Origin: Asticcacaulis currens
GTDB lineage: Bacteria; Pseudomonadota; Alphaproteobacteria; Caulobacterales; Caulobacteraceae
Assembly (NCBI RefSeq): GCF_028550395.1
Contig: NZ_JAQQKW010000001.1
Span: forward strand, 310,001 to 374,000
Length of the DNA stretch: 64,000 bases
Direction of reading: 5' to 3'
In this document: piece by piece, positions 10,589 through 20,054 of the stretch
Layout: each line of letters opens with the position of its first letter
How positions within the stretch are numbered: the stretch's first letter is position 1
Notes under the pieces: generated by a model
The model's input: only the letters and a program-made list of their open reading frames with translations
The model's database searches: none
Told to the model about the DNA's origin: nothing
Program-made: the position numbers and the translations under genes

Positions 10589-11251
10589 ATGGGCCAGATG
10601 ATCGAACTCACCCGTCCCGATGGAGGCGCGCTGTCAGCCTACCGTTCGGAAGTCGATCCGGCACGTCCCAGTGTGATCGTATTGCAGGAATGGTGGGGCC
10701 TCAATGATCATATCAAGGCAATTGTCGATCGCTTCGATGCCGAAGGCTTTAATGCACTCGCCCCGGACCTCTATCATGGCCGAGTGACAAAAGACGCCGA
10801 CGAGGCGAGCCACCTGATGACTGGCCTCGACTTCCCGGGCGCCGTACATGAGGATATCGCGGCGGCTCTGACATATCTTAAGGCCATCAACGACAAGGTG
10901 GCGGTGATGGGTTTTTGCATGGGCGGTGCCCTGACCATCGCGTCGGCGGCGCGTCTGAGCGGATTTTCGGCCGCCGTCTGCTTCTATGGCATCCCGCCAC
11001 GTGAGTTCGCAAAGCCTGGCGATATCGCTATCCCGTTTCAGGGCCATTTCGGCAAAAAGGACGACTGGGTTACGCCGGAAGTGGTGGCCAAGATCGAAAG
11101 CGACATGCGCGGGGCCGGCCGTCATCCGGAGCTTTACAGTTACGATGCCGACCATGCCTTCTTTAACAAGACCCGCCCGGAGGTCTATGACGAGGCCGCG
11201 GCGGACCTTGCGTGGGAGCGCACCATCGATTTCCTGGGCGACAACCTCTGA
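10589..11251 (+). CDS. Dienelactone hydrolase family protein
   Basis: Soluble alpha/beta hydrolase of the carboxymethylenebutenolidase family. The 220-residue protein has the triad expected for this family: nucleophile Cys110 in GFCMGG, Asp158 or Asp159 (GKKDDWV) and His189 (DADHAFFN), plus Glu34 in the conserved QEWWGLN motif that orients the cysteine. Length equals the family norm. Start ATG at 10589 follows GAGGATTACCAC. It stands alone between divergent and convergent neighbours and is not next to aromatic-degradation genes, so a true dienelactone substrate is unproven. Confidence 0.9.
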   Translation: MGQMIELTRPDGGALSAYRSEVDPARPSVIVLQEWWGLNDHIKAIVDRFDAEGFNALAPDLYHGRVTKDADEASHLMTGLDFPGAVHEDIAAALTYLKAINDKVAVMGFCMGGALTIASAARLSGFSAAVCFYGIPPREFAKPGDIAIPFQGHFGKKDDWVTPEVVAKIESDMRGAGRHPELYSYDADHAFFNKTRPEVYDEAAADLAWERTIDFLGDNL

Positions 11252-11254
11252 TCC

Positions 11255-12130
11255 CTACTGGGGGGCCATCTGAGCCTTCCGCGCGGTGAGGGCTGAACCT
11301 CCTGAGGCCAGTACGACCAGGGCAATAGCAAGCCATTGCTGCGGGTTTAAGGCCTCGCGCAGCAGGATGAGGCCTGATAGGGCCGCCAGAGCGGGCTCCA
11401 GACTCATCAGAATGCTGAATGTGCGCGCCGGAATGCGTTTCAGCGCGAACATTTCGAGCGTGTAGGGCACTGCACTGGATAACAGCGCCACCATCAGGCC
11501 CGTCTGCAGTACCTGCGGTTTAAATAGCGGCGCACCTATGGTGATGAGTGCCAAAGGCAAGGTGACGAGACAGGATATCCCGACGCCTAAGCTGACGGCC
11601 TGACCTTCGGGAACGTGCCTTGCGACCCTCTTTCCAAGGAGGATGTATAAGGCCCACCCGACCCCCGCCGCTACGGCCAGTGCCACGCCTATCGGATCAA
11701 GCGCTCTGCCCCCCGCATGGGGCAGAAGTAACCATAAGCCCACGGCGGCGCAGGCCACCCAGAGAAAGTCGAGTGCCCGGCGCGAATTCCATACGGCGAC
11801 GCCGAGCGGACCCATAAACTCAATGGCCACCGCAATCCCGAGCGGAATGCGCTGAAAAGACAGGTAGAAGCAGAGGTTCATCAGCCCCAGATTAAGGCCG
11901 AACAGGATCAGTGCCTTCCAGGCCGAACGTGCAGGCGGATTGCGCCATGGGCGAAACAGCGCCATCAGGAAGATGGCTGCCAGGGTCTGTCGCAGGGCCG
12001 TTGCCCCCAGGGGCCCGATACTGCTGAAGAGCGACTTGGCGAGACCCGCACCCAATTGAAACGACAACATGCCGCCGATGACGCCGGATATAGCCCATAA
12101 GGTGTACCGTCCGGCCGCGCCTTCGCTCAT
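11255..12130 (-). CDS. EamA-family exporter (RhtA-like)
   Basis: Inner-membrane drug/metabolite transporter with two EamA repeats and about ten membrane helices over 291 residues. The first repeat ends near residue 130 and the second contains GVGWALYILLGKRVARHVPEGQAV and AVPYTLEMFALKRIPARTFSILMSLEPALAAL, a stretch typical of the RhtA threonine/homoserine exporter branch. The ATG at 12130 shares the ATGA junction with the upstream MFS gene stop, with GGGAGG ahead, so both are translated as a pair. Substrate assignment to amino acids is an inference from sequence flavour. Confidence 0.88.
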   Translation of the reverse strand: MSEGAAGRYTLWAISGVIGGMLSFQLGAGLAKSLFSSIGPLGATALRQTLAAIFLMALFRPWRNPPARSAWKALILFGLNLGLMNLCFYLSFQRIPLGIAVAIEFMGPLGVAVWNSRRALDFLWVACAAVGLWLLLPHAGGRALDPIGVALAVAAGVGWALYILLGKRVARHVPEGQAVSLGVGISCLVTLPLALITIGAPLFKPQVLQTGLMVALLSSAVPYTLEMFALKRIPARTFSILMSLEPALAALSGLILLREALNPQQWLAIALVVLASGGSALTARKAQMAPQ

Positions 12131-13344
12131 TGCCGCGCACCTCCCCACCGCTCGCCTGCAAACAGGACCACACGCCCAACCACCGCACTGACGGCCATCA
12201 CGCTGACGATCGGCGTCAGGGTTTCGGCATTAAGACCCGACACCACCGCCGAAACCACGGTCGCCAGCCCTATCTGAGTAAAGCTCATCAAGGCTGACCC
12301 GGAACCGATGTCACGCGTCAGGCTTCCTATGGCAGTCGCCGACGAGTTGGGACCGATAAAGCCGAGGCAGGACAGGATGAGGAACAGCATACCCACTGTG
12401 CCCCAGACGTTCAGCCAGCCGTTCGCAGACGCCAGCAAAAAAATAAGCACGAACACGCACTGGGCACTGAGGGCGACGCGCAGAATCTGTTTGGAAGTGT
12501 AGCGCCGGTTAACGAACACGTTGACCTGGCTCGACCCGATAAAACCCACGCTAAGCCCGGCGAAAATCAACCCATAGATCTCCGGCTTGATATGGAAAAT
12601 ATCCATGAAGATGACCGGCGAGGCCGAGACATAGATAAAGAGGCAGCCGAACGAAAATCCTCCGGCAAAGAGGTAAGTGACAAAGGTAGGGTTGCGGTAG
12701 ATGCTGAGATAAGTCGTGAGGATTGGCAGGGGCTTCAGGGAGACGGAAGCGTCAGCGGGCTTGCCATCGGGTAGCACGGTCAGCACGAGAATGAGGATCA
12801 GGCCGACTATCGTTGCCAGAAACGCAAACACCCAATGCCAGTCTAACCAGGTGGTGATCAGCCCACCAAAAGTCGGGGCCAAAAGTGGCGATACGCCAAT
12901 GGTCAGGATGATCAGGGAAATGATTTTGGCGGTATCCCTGGGTGGAAACAGATCGCGCACCAGCGACATGGCCGCCACTGATGCGGCGCAGCCACCCAAC
13001 GCCTGAAACAACCGCAGCCAGATCAGCACATCAATGTTGGGCGCCAACACGCAACCGACCGAGGTCAGGACGAACAGGGCTAAGCCGGCATAAAGGGGTG
13101 GTTTACGGCCATAGCGATCAAGTAAGGGGCCATAGATCAGTGGCCCCACCGCCATCCCAGCAAAGTAGGTCGACAACGACAAACCAACGGCGGCGCTGCT
13201 CGTGTGAAAATCCGCTGCGATCTGACCAAAGGCAGGCAGATACATGTCAATGGCAAAGGGGCTGATGGTCGAGAGCGCGCCCAGCGTAAAGATCACGAGG
13301 AAGGGATTTTTCAACGCAGGCGGCGCGGCTTCGGGAGCGGACAT
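12127..13344 (-). CDS. Bcr/CflA-family multidrug efflux MFS transporter
   Basis: Twelve-helix major facilitator drug/H+ antiporter, 405 residues. Features of the Bcr/CflA (DHA1) branch: ISPFAIDMYLPAFGQIAADFH in TM1, GPLIYGPLLDRYGRKPPLYAG (motif A) after TM2, and RLFQALGGCAASVAAMSLVRD (TM4). The frame continues 20 codons upstream, but the ATG at 13344 gives the usual short cytoplasmic head; no clear Shine-Dalgarno is visible there. The stop overlaps the EamA gene start by four bases (ATGA). The operon may export drugs and metabolites together. Specific substrates cannot be read from sequence. Confidence 0.9.
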   Translation of the reverse strand: MSAPEAAPPALKNPFLVIFTLGALSTISPFAIDMYLPAFGQIAADFHTSSAAVGLSLSTYFAGMAVGPLIYGPLLDRYGRKPPLYAGLALFVLTSVGCVLAPNIDVLIWLRLFQALGGCAASVAAMSLVRDLFPPRDTAKIISLIILTIGVSPLLAPTFGGLITTWLDWHWVFAFLATIVGLILILVLTVLPDGKPADASVSLKPLPILTTYLSIYRNPTFVTYLFAGGFSFGCLFIYVSASPVIFMDIFHIKPEIYGLIFAGLSVGFIGSSQVNVFVNRRYTSKQILRVALSAQCVFVLIFLLASANGWLNVWGTVGMLFLILSCLGFIGPNSSATAIGSLTRDIGSGSALMSFTQIGLATVVSAVVSGLNAETLTPIVSVMAVSAVVGRVVLFAGERWGGARQ

Positions 13345-13528
13345 GACACACACAAAAAAGCGGGAAGTAGCGGCGGTAATGACCCTACCTCGCCTGCGGG
13401 TCAAGTTGTGTCATCAGAGCCGTGCTGAAAAAGAGTAAGACGCATAGGGTCCGCCAAGTGAAGTCAGATCCTCCGAACTTTATCGATTTCTCAAAACGGC
13501 AAGGACCTCAACCGGCAAAAACTACGGC

Positions 13529-15121
13529 CTACGCCTTCAACTCAAGATGCAATTCCCCACGGATCAGGTCAGTCAGACGTTCGCGATCCAGCGCGACAAT
13601 GGGCATCTTACCATCATATAATTCCTCTACGATCAGACCCTCAGCCTCACACAGATCAAGTACATCGGTAAGGAAATCAGCCTTGTACTGCCCCTTTGCG
13701 CAACCAAAGGTGGAAAGACGCGACCCGTAATCCTGCGCGTTCTGTCCGAGCACATGCTCGATCAGTTTTTTGCGCCCGCGAGGGCTGTTAAAGCGATAAA
13801 GCGCCGACATCAGCATCTGCGCCGCTTCTGTGGCATCTACGACCGGCGCACGCGACAGGCAATGGTCGCACGTCCCGCAATTTTCGCCGGCGGCTTCACC
13901 GAAATATCGGCGCACGCCTTTTCTCCGGCAATCCGGACTATGGACAAAGCGAAAGAAGTCCAGCGCCTTCTTCTTTTGTACAGACAAATCTGTACCGGTT
14001 TCCTTTTCCCGCATCGCGAGCCGTCTCAGGGACCAGCCAAGATCCGTCGAGCTATAAAGACAAATGCCGGAGGCCGGTCGGCCATCACGGCCGGCGCGGC
14101 CCACCTCCTGCCAGTAGGCCTCCAGGGAGGACGGCGGGTCGGCATGGATCACAAAGCGCACATCGGGCTTGTTGATCCCCATACCGAAAGCAATGGTCGC
14201 CACCATGACCTTTGTACGATCCGCCAGAAAATCGTGCAGCCGATCGTCGCGCACCTTGGCTGGCAACCCCGCATGATAGGCGTCGGCCTTGAAACCTTCG
14301 GCCGACAGCTGCCCCGCCAGCTTTTCAGCTCCGTCGCGCGATCCGGCATAGATGATGCCGGAGGCGTTCTTTTGCCGGCGCAATATGTCGAGGATCATCT
14401 TCTGGGCGCTGCCGGTACGGCGCATCAGGCGCAGACTGAGGTTGGGCCGGTCGAAGCTGTCAATGACCTCAGCCGCATCCTCAATATGCAGCGCCTTCTT
14501 GATATCGGCCCGCGTGTGCGGATCAGCGGTCGCGGTAAGGGCCAGCGTGGGCACCTTGCCGAACAGGGCTTTCAGCTTGCCAAGGGCCCGGTATTCAGGG
14601 CGGAAGTCATGCCCCCATTGCGACACGCAGTGCGCTTCATCAATGGCAACCAAATTGATCGGCAGACGCGAGAGCTTGTCGAGGACGAACCCCTGAGTCA
14701 GAGCTTCGGGAGAGAGATAAAGAAGATCGATTTCACCGTTCTGCGCACGGTCCCAAAGCTGATAGCGTGCCTCCATCGATAAACTTGAGTCGAGGCGTTC
14801 AGCCCGCACACCCTTTTTGATCAAGGCCTGCACCTGATCGGCCATCAGTGCAATGAGTGGCGAAATGACGAGCCCGAAGCCCGGTCGCATGAGGGCGGGG
14901 ATCTGATAGCAGAGGCTTTTACCACCGCCTGTCGGCAGAATGGCGAGGACATCCTCACCATTGAGAATCGCTGCGATTACACGTGCCTGCTGACCTCGGA
15001 AGTCATCGTAGTGAAAGACTTTTTTCAGTGTCTCCCGCGCCTGGCGCACCCGCTCAAGACCGGGGCCTGAAAGGCCGTATCCGGCCTCAGGCACTGGGTC
15101 ATGAGGGTGATCGAGAAGCAT
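13529..15121 (-). CDS. recQ: ATP-dependent DNA helicase RecQ (no HRDC domain)
   Basis: 3'-5' superfamily 2 helicase for recombination and replication repair. The 530-residue protein shows motif I (LPTGGGKSLCYQ, from residue 62), motif II DEAH in VAIDEAHCVSQWGHDFRPEY, the aromatic-rich loop, motif VI (QEVGRAGRDG), a four-cysteine zinc site (CRRKGVRRYF...CGTCDHC) and a winged-helix RQC domain to the end. It stops at LHLELKA without the HRDC domain that E. coli RecQ (about 610 residues) carries. The ATG at 15121 is the first in frame. It is transcribed alone. Confidence 0.93.
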   Translation of the reverse strand: MLLDHPHDPVPEAGYGLSGPGLERVRQARETLKKVFHYDDFRGQQARVIAAILNGEDVLAILPTGGGKSLCYQIPALMRPGFGLVISPLIALMADQVQALIKKGVRAERLDSSLSMEARYQLWDRAQNGEIDLLYLSPEALTQGFVLDKLSRLPINLVAIDEAHCVSQWGHDFRPEYRALGKLKALFGKVPTLALTATADPHTRADIKKALHIEDAAEVIDSFDRPNLSLRLMRRTGSAQKMILDILRRQKNASGIIYAGSRDGAEKLAGQLSAEGFKADAYHAGLPAKVRDDRLHDFLADRTKVMVATIAFGMGINKPDVRFVIHADPPSSLEAYWQEVGRAGRDGRPASGICLYSSTDLGWSLRRLAMREKETGTDLSVQKKKALDFFRFVHSPDCRRKGVRRYFGEAAGENCGTCDHCLSRAPVVDATEAAQMLMSALYRFNSPRGRKKLIEHVLGQNAQDYGSRLSTFGCAKGQYKADFLTDVLDLCEAEGLIVEELYDGKMPIVALDRERLTDLIRGELHLELKA

Positions 15122-15432
15122 CGGCTATGTCCGTTCGACTGAATGTTCGCCCCTTCCTATAAGCTGCTTCGGGCCAGAGGATACAAGGGCCATCAGCGAT
15201 TTTTTGTCGCCCTTAATTTTGCCGGATTTGCCTCTCATCTTTGAGATGGGGACGACCATGAGAGGATGACGTGTGCCGCGGCCACCGCGGCAGGGAGAAA
15301 TCTGAGGCGCTATGCGTAAATATAAGGGACGCGCGCGGCGGGCTTTGATATATCCTTAACGAAATCTTTGCATGAAGCAGAAGCGAAAGGCCGCTCACCC
15401 GGTTTGGCAGGGCGGTGTCGTGGGGATAATGT
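15122..15432. other. 311-base gap between divergent recQ and PBP genes
   Basis: Holds a perfect 8-bp GC stem with a 3-base loop (15274-15281 with 15285-15292) but no T-run, so it is not a convincing terminator. The segment should contain both divergent promoters. No gene is supported. Confidence 0.4.
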
Positions 15433-17421
15433 ATGGCTCTCGCCTTTAATATGAAGCGTCCGCCCGTGAAGGCTATCCTGTATTGGTTGACGGTCCTGAC
15501 CGTCTGGGCGGTGATATTCACCGTCGGCTTTGTTGCCATATTCGCGCTCGATCTGCCCGACACTTCGTCGTTGTATAAGACCGACCGCGCCCCTTCGATC
15601 ACCTATCTGGATCGCTCCGGCGCGCTTGTCGCCGTAAGAGGCTCCCAGTTTGCCCCGCCGGTCGACATCGACGAATTGCCGCCTTACGTACCGGCAGCCT
15701 TTATCGCCATCGAAGACCGGCGCTTCTATCACCATTTCGGCTTCGACCCTATCGGCGTGGGTCGCGCTTTGATCCGTAACGCCACGCGGAAGGAAGGTGC
15801 CAATCTCGCCGGGGGTTCGACTATTACGCAACAGCTGGCGCGCAATCTCTTCCTCTCCAACGATCAGAACGTAAAGCGTAAGATCCAGGAACTGATCCTT
15901 TCGGTCTGGCTGGAGATGAAGTTCTCTAAAAAGCAAATTCTGGCGCTCTACCTGAACCGTGTATGGTTTGGCGGCGGTGCAACCGGCATCGAAGCGGCCG
16001 CCCAGCGCTATTTCAACAAGCCCGCCAAGGATCTCACCATCGGTGAAGCCGCCATGCTAGCCGGCATGATGAAGGGCCCGTCACGCTACTCTCCCCTTTC
16101 GGACAAAGACCGGGCTGTCAGGCGCACTGAGATCGTTCTGAACGAAATGGTCGAGGCAAAGGTTATCACCCCCGAACAGCGTGACGAGGTCTTCAAGACC
16201 GGCATTAAAGTCTCGCGCACACTGGCGACGGAACACGCGCAGTATTTTGTCGACTGGCTGCAGTCGGAGCTGGGCGAAATGATCGACCTCAGCCAGATCA
16301 AGGACGACGTCATCGTCGAAACCACTCTGGACCTGCCGATCCAGACTGACGCTGAACGCGCCGTCAAGGCGATGATGGAACGCGATGCGAAGAAAAAGGT
16401 CGAGCAGGCCGCTTTGGTGTCAATCGACGGCGAGGGCCGCGTGCGCGCTCTTATCGGTGGCGTGTCCTATTCCGACAGCCAGTTCAATCGGGCCATTGAC
16501 GCGAAGCGTCAGGCAGGCTCAGCCTTCAAGCCGTTCGTTTATCTCACCGCCATGGAAAGCGGTCAGTTCCGCCCCGACACGCCTGTGGTGGATGAACCGA
16601 TCACCATCGATGGCTGGACCCCTGCCAACTACACCAACAAGTATCTGGGCGATATCACCCTGACCACGGCGCTGGCGCAGTCGATCAACACGGTGGCGGC
16701 CCGCGTGGCCGATCAGGTTGGGCGGTCAAATGTTGCCTCCACCGCGCATCGCCTGGGGATCACCTCCAAGATCAATACCGATCCAGCTATGGCGCTTGGC
16801 ACTGCTGACGTGACCCCGCTTGAAATGGCCCGGGCCTATGCACCCTTCTCAAATGGCGGGTATAAGGTGGCTCCCTATGGCATTGTGCGCATTCGCACGA
16901 CCAAAGGTAAGGTGCTTTATCAGCATAATGCCGGTGATAGCCGCGTTCTGGTGATCAACAATCCTGCGCTCGGCTATATGAATACGATGATGCGCGAAGT
17001 CGTACGGTCAGGCACGGGTTCAGGTGTGCGCCTTTCACAGTTCGATATTGCGGGCAAGACCGGAACCACCTCTGATTACCGGGACGCGTGGTTTGTCGGC
17101 TATACAGGTGGGTTCACCACCGCTGTGTGGGTCGGTCGCGATAACAATTCGCAGATGGCCAAGGTCACAGGGGGCGGGACCCCCGCTGCGATCTGGCGCG
17201 AATACATGTCGCGCGCTCTGACACGTATTAAGGTCTCGACCATCCCCGCCGGCCCCGGAGCCCTCGATGATGGCGCGACCTCTGCCGTTGACGATCTGCT
17301 CGGCACGGCCGCGAGCGCGGAAGCTCCGACAGTAACGATCGAGCCGGCGCAACCCGCTAAATCAGAAACGCCTCAGTCGCTAGACGAGGTATTCGAAGAC
17401 GCCCAGAAGCGTAATCCATAA
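15433..17421 (+). CDS. Class A penicillin-binding protein (PBP1A family)
   Basis: Bifunctional peptidoglycan synthase anchored in the inner membrane. The 662-residue protein has one N-terminal membrane helix (about residues 15-38), a GT51 glycosyltransferase domain with catalytic Glu94 in EDRRFYHHFG and the GGSTITQQLARNLFL motif (127-141), then a transpeptidase domain with SxxK Ser363-Lys366 (SAFK), SxN at 417-419 (SIN) and KTGTT at 542-546. The tail from about residue 600 is low-complexity Ala/Pro/Glu. Length is shorter than canonical PBP1a (about 800), lacking a large insert, like PbpC/X/Y/Z-type paralogues. A terminator follows. Confidence 0.95.
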   Translation: MALAFNMKRPPVKAILYWLTVLTVWAVIFTVGFVAIFALDLPDTSSLYKTDRAPSITYLDRSGALVAVRGSQFAPPVDIDELPPYVPAAFIAIEDRRFYHHFGFDPIGVGRALIRNATRKEGANLAGGSTITQQLARNLFLSNDQNVKRKIQELILSVWLEMKFSKKQILALYLNRVWFGGGATGIEAAAQRYFNKPAKDLTIGEAAMLAGMMKGPSRYSPLSDKDRAVRRTEIVLNEMVEAKVITPEQRDEVFKTGIKVSRTLATEHAQYFVDWLQSELGEMIDLSQIKDDVIVETTLDLPIQTDAERAVKAMMERDAKKKVEQAALVSIDGEGRVRALIGGVSYSDSQFNRAIDAKRQAGSAFKPFVYLTAMESGQFRPDTPVVDEPITIDGWTPANYTNKYLGDITLTTALAQSINTVAARVADQVGRSNVASTAHRLGITSKINTDPAMALGTADVTPLEMARAYAPFSNGGYKVAPYGIVRIRTTKGKVLYQHNAGDSRVLVINNPALGYMNTMMREVVRSGTGSGVRLSQFDIAGKTGTTSDYRDAWFVGYTGGFTTAVWVGRDNNSQMAKVTGGGTPAAIWREYMSRALTRIKVSTIPAGPGALDDGATSAVDDLLGTAASAEAPTVTIEPAQPAKSETPQSLDEVFEDAQKRNP

Positions 17422-17460
17422 ACGGCCCATCAGCCGACACGGCAATTGGTAAATGAGGCA

Positions 17461-17497
17461 AGGGTTAACGGTTTTTCCATACCGTTAACCCTTTTGT
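17461..17497 (+). terminator. Rho-independent terminator after the PBP gene
   Basis: A 12-bp perfect inverted repeat (17461-17472 with 17481-17492) encloses an 8-base loop and is followed by TTTTG. It lies 40 bases past the PBP stop codon. The stem is AT-rich in its upper part. Confidence 0.8.
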
Positions 17498-17653
17498 CTG
17501 GGCGACCTTCTTTTCAGCTATGGAAGACCCATTTTTCCTGCAAATTTGTCGTAAATCCCTCTCGGCGTTCAGAGGTTGTTTAACCTTTGACCGCAGAATC
17601 CCAGTGATACAGGCGATAGCTTGTTGGAATCATTAAGGTTTGGGTAAGGATCA

Positions 17654-18574
17654 ATGAAAGCGGCTCTGGGCCTCGGATCGGCGCAATTCGGATGCGACTA
17701 CGGCATCTCGAACCTGCGCGGCCGCGTGTCCGAAGACGAGGTGCGCCAAATCCTGTCCTATGCGGCGCAATGCGGTCTGAAGGCGATCGACGTAGCACCC
17801 TATGAAGGAGACGTCGAACGCATACTCGGCCGCTGCTGGCCCTTCCCTTCGCCGTTCAAGCCACAAATTCGTACCGTTCGCGCCGAGAGAGGTCTCGACT
17901 GGGTTGAATCCCGTCTGAAGCGCTCGGTTGAGCATATGGGGCTTGCCCGTGTTGGCGTCGGCATGATCGATGATGCCTCCGACCTGATGGGGCCACAGGG
18001 CGATGCCCTGTGGGCACGCATGGAAAAGCTTAAAGCCGACGGCCTTTTCTCGCGGATCGGCATTTCCGCCCGTTATGAAGACTCGCCCGTAGCGCTGGCC
18101 AAGCGCTTCAAACCGGACCTCATTCAGGTGCCGACCTCGATTCTCGATCAGCGACTGGTGCGCGAAGGTGCACTTGAAACCCTGTCAGGCATGGGGATTG
18201 AGGTACAGGTCCGCTCCGTCTTTCTGCAAGGTCTGCTATTCACGCCGCGCGAAGCCCTGCCGGCCAATCTACAGCCGCTCGGTCCGCAATTATCGCGTAT
18301 CCGTCGACATCTGCTGGAAACCGCCACTGACCCACTGCACGCCGCCCTCAGCTATGCCCTCAACCTGAAGGGTGTATCTTCGGTGATCGTCGGCGTCACC
18401 TCGGCGGCCGAACTACGCGCCGTGATCGCCGCTTCCGACCGCCCTCGTCCGGACCTCGCCTGGCAGGCCTTCGCGATTGAGGATCCGATCGCGCTCAACC
18501 CGGCCCTATGGCATGCCGACCTCAGCGAAGACCCGCGTCTGCGCGAACGGCGATCGCTCATCTGCGCCGCCTAG
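17654..18574 (+). CDS. Aldo/keto reductase-like protein lacking the usual Lys/His
   Basis: 306-residue AKR-fold protein. The N-terminus GLGSAQFGCDYGISN and the site Asp46...Tyr50 (AIDVAPYEGD) match the AKR barrel, and VSSVIVGVTSAAELRAVIAA is the usual cofactor end. The expected catalytic Lys (normally in strand 3, here QIRTVRAE) and His (here GVGMIDDASD) are not visible. This resembles a subgroup of AKR-like proteins found in surface-polysaccharide and flagellar contexts, so the chemistry may differ. ATG at 17654 follows AAGGATCA. It lies between the PBP and mutM genes, 160 bases upstream of mutM. Confidence 0.8.
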   Translation: MKAALGLGSAQFGCDYGISNLRGRVSEDEVRQILSYAAQCGLKAIDVAPYEGDVERILGRCWPFPSPFKPQIRTVRAERGLDWVESRLKRSVEHMGLARVGVGMIDDASDLMGPQGDALWARMEKLKADGLFSRIGISARYEDSPVALAKRFKPDLIQVPTSILDQRLVREGALETLSGMGIEVQVRSVFLQGLLFTPREALPANLQPLGPQLSRIRRHLLETATDPLHAALSYALNLKGVSSVIVGVTSAAELRAVIAASDRPRPDLAWQAFAIEDPIALNPALWHADLSEDPRLRERRSLICAA

Positions 18575-18734
18575 CTACGTTCAGGTTTTCACCACCCCAG
18601 GCGCGAACCCCTCTGCACGAAAAAGAAACGGATGGGGCGGGGCCTTTCATGACGCACTCGCGCGACGTTCGGACTTTGCGCAGTTCAAAGCCCACCCTAT
18701 ATAGACGCTCCGCCCCATTACCCTGAGCGCCCCA

Positions 18735-19616
18735 ATGCCCGAACTGCCTGAAGTCGAAACCGTCCGTCGGGGCCTGTTGCCAGCGCTGGAACATGCGCGC
18801 CTGAGCGGTGTACGTCTGCACCGGCCCAATCTGCGCTATGCCTTCCCAGAAGGCTTTGCTGCGCGCCTCGAAGAGGCAGAAATCCTGCGACTGGAGCGAC
18901 GGGCCAAATACCTGCTTTTCTACCTCGACACGCAAGAGGTTTGGGTAACCCATCTTGGCATGACCGGTCGCTTTCAGGTCAGCGACATCGACGGCCAGAG
19001 CCTTCCCCTTGACGGTAACTATTACCACGCCCTGCGCCCCGACCCCAAGCACCTCCACGTTCAGGTGCTGGCCAGCAAAGACGGCGTCACCCGTCTCATC
19101 GACTTCTACGACCCGCGCCGCTTCGGCTTCATGCTGTTGCTGCGTCCGGACGAACTCTATGCGCAGGGCTGGTATAGGGGGCTGGGACTTGAACCCCTGT
19201 CAGACGCGCTGAGCGCCGATGCCCTTTATGCCCTGTTCCATCCGCGCCGCCCGCCGCTCAAAAGCCTGCTGATGGATCAGACGCTGATATCGGGGCTTGG
19301 CAATATCTACGTCTGCGAGGCCCTGTGGCGGGCTGGCTTGTCGCCGGATCTGCCGGGTGACCAGCTGAGCCACGCTAAGGCCGCCGAGCTGACCCTCGCC
19401 GTACGTGAGGTGCTCGAAGAAGCGGTCGCCGCCGGCGGCTCGTCGATCAGCGATTTTGCGTCTGCCTCAGGGGAGCTTGGTTATTTTCAGCACCGTTTCC
19501 GCGTCTATGACCGCGAGGACGAAGCCTGTTTGCGACCAGGTTGCGCAGGCACCATTGCCCGTAAAACCCATTCTGGACGCTCGACTTTTTACTGTCCGGC
19601 GTGCCAGAAAAGTTAA
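18735..19616 (+). CDS. mutM: Formamidopyrimidine-DNA glycosylase
   Basis: Base-excision repair enzyme that removes 8-oxoguanine and formamidopyrimidines and nicks the strand. The 293-residue protein starts MPELPEVETVRRGL, exposing catalytic Pro1 and Glu2 after Met removal. RRAKYLLF holds the conserved Lys, SLLMDQTLISGLGNIYVCEALW is the helix-two-turn-helix, and the C-terminus carries the zinc finger (CLRPGC ... YCPAC) ending in CQKS. ATG at 18735 is fixed by the processed N-terminus. rpsT follows 172 bases downstream on the same strand. Confidence 0.97.
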   Translation: MPELPEVETVRRGLLPALEHARLSGVRLHRPNLRYAFPEGFAARLEEAEILRLERRAKYLLFYLDTQEVWVTHLGMTGRFQVSDIDGQSLPLDGNYYHALRPDPKHLHVQVLASKDGVTRLIDFYDPRRFGFMLLLRPDELYAQGWYRGLGLEPLSDALSADALYALFHPRRPPLKSLLMDQTLISGLGNIYVCEALWRAGLSPDLPGDQLSHAKAAELTLAVREVLEEAVAAGGSSISDFASASGELGYFQHRFRVYDREDEACLRPGCAGTIARKTHSGRSTFYCPACQKS

Positions 19617-19787
19617 GGGGATCGGATACGGAGAAAAAAGAGTCGTTCTGTGGATGATTCTTGCCCCGAAAGCGTTGACCTGTCTGCGCCCTTCAGTTAT
19701 ATCCCGCCCCCTTGAAATTCGTGTCGCGGCCCCCTTTAGAAGGCTGGCGCCGCGGCTCCCTTAACTTATCGTCCCCTGAGGTGATGA

Positions 19788-20054
19788 ATGGCAAACAATC
19801 CCGGCGCCAAGAAAGCGATCCGCAAGATCGCCCGCCGTACCGAAGTCAACAAGGCGCGCCGCTCGCGCGTCCGTACCTACGTGCGCAAGTTCGAAGAAGC
19901 TCTGGCCGCTGGCGACGCCGCCGTTGCCAAGACCGCCTTCATCGAAGCGCAATCTGAACTGATGCGCGCCGTGTCCAAGGGCGTGGTGCACAAGAATACT
20001 GGCGCGCGCAAGGTGTCGCGCCTGGCAGCCGCTCTTAAGAAGCTGGCCGCCTAA
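19788..20054 (+). CDS. rpsT: 30S ribosomal protein S20
   Basis: Primary 16S rRNA-binding protein of the small subunit. The 88-residue, Lys/Arg/Ala-rich helical protein ([20 protein letters not shown]...[12 protein letters not shown]) has the normal family length and the conserved [16 protein letters not shown] motif near the C-terminus. Start ATG at 19788 follows TGAGGTG. It is the last gene before the dnaA leader, an arrangement seen in Caulobacterales and other alphaproteobacteria. Confidence 0.97.
   Translation: MANNPGAKKAIRKIARRTEVNKARRSRVRTYVRKFEEALAAGDAAVAKTAFIEAQSELMRAVSKGVVHKNTGARKVSRLAAALKKLAA

Noticed and set aside
13754-14782. 342-codon frame opposite recQ
   Set aside because: Entirely within recQ on the other strand; RecQ motifs fix the real frame.
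15310-15936. Minus-strand frames opposite the PBP gene start
   Set aside because: Within or opposite a certain class A PBP gene; composition follows the shadow pattern.
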